Shown here piece after piece: positions 60,869 to 64,000 of a stretch of 64,000 bases of DNA. This DNA comes from Butyricicoccus pullicaecorum. Lineage in GTDB: Bacteria; Bacillota; Clostridia; Oscillospirales; Butyricicoccaceae. Both the position numbers and the translations under genes were made by a program. Location: positions 13,537 through 77,536 of the forward strand of contig JAGZIY010000017.1 of the NCBI GenBank assembly GCA_018365995.1, read 5' to 3'. Under the pieces are notes generated by a model. That model did not search any database. It saw only the letters and a program-made list of their open reading frames with translations, and was not told the origin of the DNA. Within the stretch, counting starts at the first letter, position 1. Every line of letters begins with the position of its first letter.

Positions 60869-61138
60869 ATGCGTGCTGTTATTACAGTGGTAGGTAAGGA
60901 CAGAACAGGGATTATTGCCGCAATCTCGCAGGCGTTGTCTGACCATCAGGTAAATGTTCAGGATATTTCTCAGAATGTTATGGATGAAATGTTTGCGATG
61001 GTTATGTTTGTGGATATTACCGCATGTACAGTTCCCTTTGATGCACTTTGCATTGCGCTCGATGAGGTGGGTGCGCAGATGGGCATGAAGGTTCACTGCA
61101 TGCATGAGGATATCTTCAATGCAATGCACCGTATTTGA
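60869..61138 (+). CDS. ACT-domain protein (UPF0237)
   Basis: An 89-residue single ACT domain (RAVITVVGKDRTGIIAAISQA, then VNVQDISQNVM), a fold that binds small molecules, usually amino acids. AAGGAGG precedes the ATG. It is paired with the UPF0210 protein downstream in many bacteria, and their genes are separated by 35 bp. Its ligand is not known. Confidence 0.92.
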   Translation: MRAVITVVGKDRTGIIAAISQALSDHQVNVQDISQNVMDEMFAMVMFVDITACTVPFDALCIALDEVGAQMGMKVHCMHEDIFNAMHRI

Positions 61139-61173
61139 CCACAATATCAGGAAATGAGAGGTGCATAACAATT

Positions 61174-62538
61174 ATGTCAATGATAACCACAGGAGATGTT
61201 CTGGAAACCATTCAGATGATTGAAGAAGAACATCTGGATATTCGCACCATCACAATGGGGATTTCTCTGCGTGATCTGGCATCGGACGATATTCAGGTAC
61301 TGAGTGATAAGATTTATGATAAGGTGACCCGCCGCGCGGAGAATCTGGTCAAAACCGGTGAGCAAATCGAGCGGGAACTTGGGATCCCGATCATTCATAA
61401 GCGTATTTCTGTCACCCCGATTGCAATGATTGGTGCAACCACCAATGCAACAAGCTATGTACCGATCGCGCAGGCACTCGACCGCGCAGCGGAAACAACG
61501 GGGGTAAACTTTGTAGGCGGCTTTTCTGCGCTGGTGCAGAAGGGCTTTGCAAAGGGGGACGAGATTTTAATGCAGTCCATTCCCGAAGCCCTTGCCGTGA
61601 CGAACTGTGTCTGTTCTTCGGTTAATGTGGCATCGACCAAGGCTGGAATCAATCTGGACGCGGTGGCGCAGATGGGGCGCATCATCAAGCAGACCGCAGA
61701 AATCACCAAGGATAATGGTTCAATGGGCTGTGCAAAGCTGGTGGTATTTGCCAACGCAGTAGATGATAATCCTTTTATGGCAGGCGCCTTCCATGGTATT
61801 GGTGAGCCGGAAACCGTCATCAATGTGGGTGTTTCCGGACCGGGCGTTGTGCAGGCAGCCATTAAGCGCGCGGGAAACTGTTCCATCAATGAGGTTGCAG
61901 AAATCATCAAAAAGACTGCCTTTAAGATTACACGTATGGGACAGCTTGTGGGAACGCTTGCATCGGAGCGTTTGGGAATACCATTTGGTATTGTAGACCT
62001 GTCTCTCGCGCCCACTCCAGCAATTGGAGATTCGGTTGCCCGTATTCTGGAGGAGGTTGGTCTGGAAACCTGCGGCGGTTGTGGAACCACGGCGATTTTG
62101 GCAATGCTCAACGATGCGGTCAAGAAAGGCGGCGTGATGGCGTCCTCTAATGTTGGCGGGCTGTCTGGTGCATTCATTCCGGTGTCAGAAGATGAAGGTA
62201 TGATTGTAGCTGTACAGCAGGGTGCACTTTCTATGGAAAAGCTGGAAGCCATGACTGCTGTTTGCTCAGTAGGAATCGATATGGTTGCGGTTCCGGGAGA
62301 TACAACCGCAGAGGTCATTTCCGGACTGATTGCAGATGAAATTGCAATTGGTGTCGTCAACAATAAGACAACCGCCGTGCGTGTGATCCCAGCGGTAGGC
62401 AAGAAGGTGGGAGAAGTGGTAGAGTTTGGCGGGTTGTTGGGCTCTGCTCCCATCATGCCGATTTCAACCAAATCTCCCGCAAAGTTTATTCATCGTGGCG
62501 GTCGGATTCCAGCACCAATTCACAGCCTCAAAAACTAA
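61174..62538 (+). CDS. UPF0210 (DUF711, PFL) family protein
   Basis: A 454-residue protein with the conserved blocks LDIRTITMGISLRDLA, NFVGGFSALVQKGFAKGDEI, ETVINVGVSGPGVVQAAI, VDLSLAPTPAIGDSVARILEE and CGGCGTTAILAMLNDAVKKGG. A glycyl-radical-like fold has been described for the family, but the reaction is unknown. The start at 61174 follows GAGAGGTG; the longer frame from 61135 overlaps the ACT gene. Linked to the ACT protein, which may bind its regulator. Confidence 0.93.
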   Translation: MSMITTGDVLETIQMIEEEHLDIRTITMGISLRDLASDDIQVLSDKIYDKVTRRAENLVKTGEQIERELGIPIIHKRISVTPIAMIGATTNATSYVPIAQALDRAAETTGVNFVGGFSALVQKGFAKGDEILMQSIPEALAVTNCVCSSVNVASTKAGINLDAVAQMGRIIKQTAEITKDNGSMGCAKLVVFANAVDDNPFMAGAFHGIGEPETVINVGVSGPGVVQAAIKRAGNCSINEVAEIIKKTAFKITRMGQLVGTLASERLGIPFGIVDLSLAPTPAIGDSVARILEEVGLETCGGCGTTAILAMLNDAVKKGGVMASSNVGGLSGAFIPVSEDEGMIVAVQQGALSMEKLEAMTAVCSVGIDMVAVPGDTTAEVISGLIADEIAIGVVNNKTTAVRVIPAVGKKVGEVVEFGGLLGSAPIMPISTKSPAKFIHRGGRIPAPIHSLKN

Positions 62539-62582
62539 TTGACTGTATGGACGAAATCACTTAAAAAAGGAGCCTGAACGAT

Positions 62583-64000
62583 ATGGCATTGCAAAAAAAT
62601 AAGGTATACCGTGCAGAAATCATAGACTATACAACAGATGGAAGCGGGGTAGCACGAATCGAAGGCATGGCTGTCTTTGTACCCAATACCGCCGTTGGGG
62701 ATCAGTGTGATATTCGTATCGTAAAGGTGAATAAAAAAATGGCATTTGGTCGTTTGGAGAAAATCATCATTTCCTCCCATGACCGAATCGAGCCAACTTG
62801 CCCGATAGCGGATAAATGCGGCGGCTGCTGCTATCAGCATATCTCTTATGAAGCAGAACTGCGTGCGAAGCGCAAGAAAGTGGAGGATGCCCTGACAAGG
62901 CTTGGCGGGGTATCCGGTGTACTGGACGGCATTACCGGTGCCGAGGATATCACAAGATATCGCAATAAGGCACAGTATCCAGTTGGGCAGGACGCGCATG
63001 GGAGCTATGTTGGATTTTATCGTACGCATAGCCATGATATTGTGCGGACAGAAGATTGCAAAATCCAGTCAGAACGGGCAAATAGTCTGGCACAGGCTGT
63101 TTGTGCATGGATGGATGCACATGGAATCATGGCATATCAGGAGGAGACGCATAAGGGACTCATTCGGCATATTTATGTGAGAACGGGGGCAGTCAGCGGG
63201 GAAACTCATTTGTGTCTGGTTGCAACGCGTGGCAAGATTCCCGAGAAAGAGGACTTGATTCAGTGCTTGGTTCGCGCGGAACCATCTCTCGTTGGAATTG
63301 CGGTCAACGTCAATAAGCGTTCAGACAATGTGATTTTGGGAGAGCATACACTGACCCTTTGGGGGGAGCCTGCCTTGCAGGATAGTCTGTGCGGCAATGT
63401 ATTTCGGTTGTCTCCACATGCTTTTTATCAGGTCAATCATGCACAGACCGAGCGGCTGTATCGTTATGTGATGGAGCAGGCAGCCTTGACTGGACAGGAA
63501 ACAGTCATCGATCTCTATTGCGGTGCAGGTACCATTACACTTGCGATGGCAGAAAGGGCAAAACGGGTAATCGGGGTGGAAATTGTACCTGAAGCGATTG
63601 AGAATGCCAGACAAAATGCGGTATGCAATGAAGTTCAAAATGTAGAGTTTCTGTGCGCAGATGCAGGACAGGCGGCGATGCTTTTGGCAGAGCGTGGGGA
63701 ATGTCCAGATGTACTTACAGTTGATCCGCCAAGAAAGGGTTTGGACGAACAGACAATTGAGGCAGTGTGTCAGATGCAGGTACCTAAGATTGTCTATGTT
63801 TCCTGTGACCCTGCAACTTTGGCCCGTGATATAAAGCGCTTTTCAGCAGAGGGATATCAGGTCGTTTCCGCTCATGCCTTTGATTTGTTCCCGAGGACAA
63901 AGCATGTGGAGACGGTTGTTTTGCTTTCCAAGGGAGAAATCGACTCGAAGAAAGTGCGGGTGGAGTTCTCACTGGAGGATATGGATATGTCCGGTTTCCA
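62583..64000 (+). CDS. rlmD: 23S rRNA (uracil-1939-C5)-methyltransferase, 3' end outside the window
   Basis: The frame opens at 62583 after AAAGGAG and is still open at 64000, giving 472 codons. It has an N-terminal TRAM domain (KVYRAEIIDYTTDGSGVARIEG), a [4Fe-4S] site (CPIADKCGGC), the SAM motif VIDLYCGAGTITLAMA, the nucleotide-binding VDPPRKGL, and the catalytic Cys in VYVSCDPATLARD. The DLFPRTKHVETVVLLSKG end is normal for RlmD, but the frame continues with KVRVEFSLEDMDMS, so this is the long clostridial form with an extra C-terminal segment. Confidence 0.93.
   Translation, partial: MALQKNKVYRAEIIDYTTDGSGVARIEGMAVFVPNTAVGDQCDIRIVKVNKKMAFGRLEKIIISSHDRIEPTCPIADKCGGCCYQHISYEAELRAKRKKVEDALTRLGGVSGVLDGITGAEDITRYRNKAQYPVGQDAHGSYVGFYRTHSHDIVRTEDCKIQSERANSLAQAVCAWMDAHGIMAYQEETHKGLIRHIYVRTGAVSGETHLCLVATRGKIPEKEDLIQCLVRAEPSLVGIAVNVNKRSDNVILGEHTLTLWGEPALQDSLCGNVFRLSPHAFYQVNHAQTERLYRYVMEQAALTGQETVIDLYCGAGTITLAMAERAKRVIGVEIVPEAIENARQNAVCNEVQNVEFLCADAGQAAMLLAERGECPDVLTVDPPRKGLDEQTIEAVCQMQVPKIVYVSCDPATLARDIKRFSAEGYQVVSAHAFDLFPRTKHVETVVLLSKGEIDSKKVRVEFSLEDMDMSGF

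Noticed and set aside
61455..62471. A 338-residue frame antisense to the UPF0210 gene
   Set aside because: Ser/Pro/Ala-rich translation typical of a reverse frame; the sense protein is well conserved.

Overview
The window looks like a chromosome segment of a low-to-mid G+C Firmicute in class Clostridia. A Butyricicoccus/Agathobaculum-like member of the Oscillospirales is my best guess; this is inference from gene content, not a phylogeny. Supporting signs are strong AGGAGG ribosome binding sites, sigma-A promoters, an HrcA/CIRCE heat-shock operon, NfnAB, two AGCS amino-acid symporters and a str-type ribosomal/elongation-factor cluster.

Layout. 1-4.9 kb: end of an unknown gene, a LacI-type regulator facing a sugar-type binding lipoprotein, a Gfo/Idh/MocA dehydrogenase and a hydroxypyruvate-isomerase-like TIM barrel, with a 101-bp tandem repeat carrying perfect dyads between them. 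5-9 kb: tRNA-Leu(CAA) on the minus strand, then nth, an HSL-type esterase, a condensation-fold acyltransferase and a zinc-ribbon membrane protein. 9-17 kb: a Crp/Fnr regulator, a broken diaminopimelate dehydrogenase gene, map, an IS3-family element, nfnB-nfnA (minus) and an amidase (minus). 17-22.7 kb: BrnQ, a membrane glycosyltransferase, an AGCS symporter and a YwaF-like membrane protein.

22.8-30.7 kb is the most unusual region. A five-gene minus-strand operon encodes a divergent HSP90-family ATPase with a 200-residue N-terminal extension, followed by four paralogous helical-repeat proteins sharing a CxAC...C cysteine signature. The genes are translationally coupled at two junctions. The operon has its own promoter and a leader carrying an intrinsic terminator. 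A divergently transcribed 208-residue orphan starts next to it. I read this as a chaperone ATPase with a set of diversified client or adaptor proteins; its function is not known to me.

30.7-64 kb is mostly housekeeping: a secreted polysaccharide deacetylase (minus), rpoB-rpoC, an L7Ae-like protein, rpsL, rpsG, fusA, tuf, recD2, a ComF-type phosphoribosyltransferase, mreB, a second AGCS symporter (minus), tadA, citrate synthase, hrcA-grpE-dnaK-dnaJ (minus, CIRCE-controlled), lepA, hemW, an ACT-domain protein with its UPF0210 partner, and rlmD running off the end.

Start codons were chosen by ribosome-binding-site position and family length, so several genes begin inside the longest open frame. 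Promoters and terminators were read by eye. No rRNA, CRISPR array, prophage or integrative element was seen.
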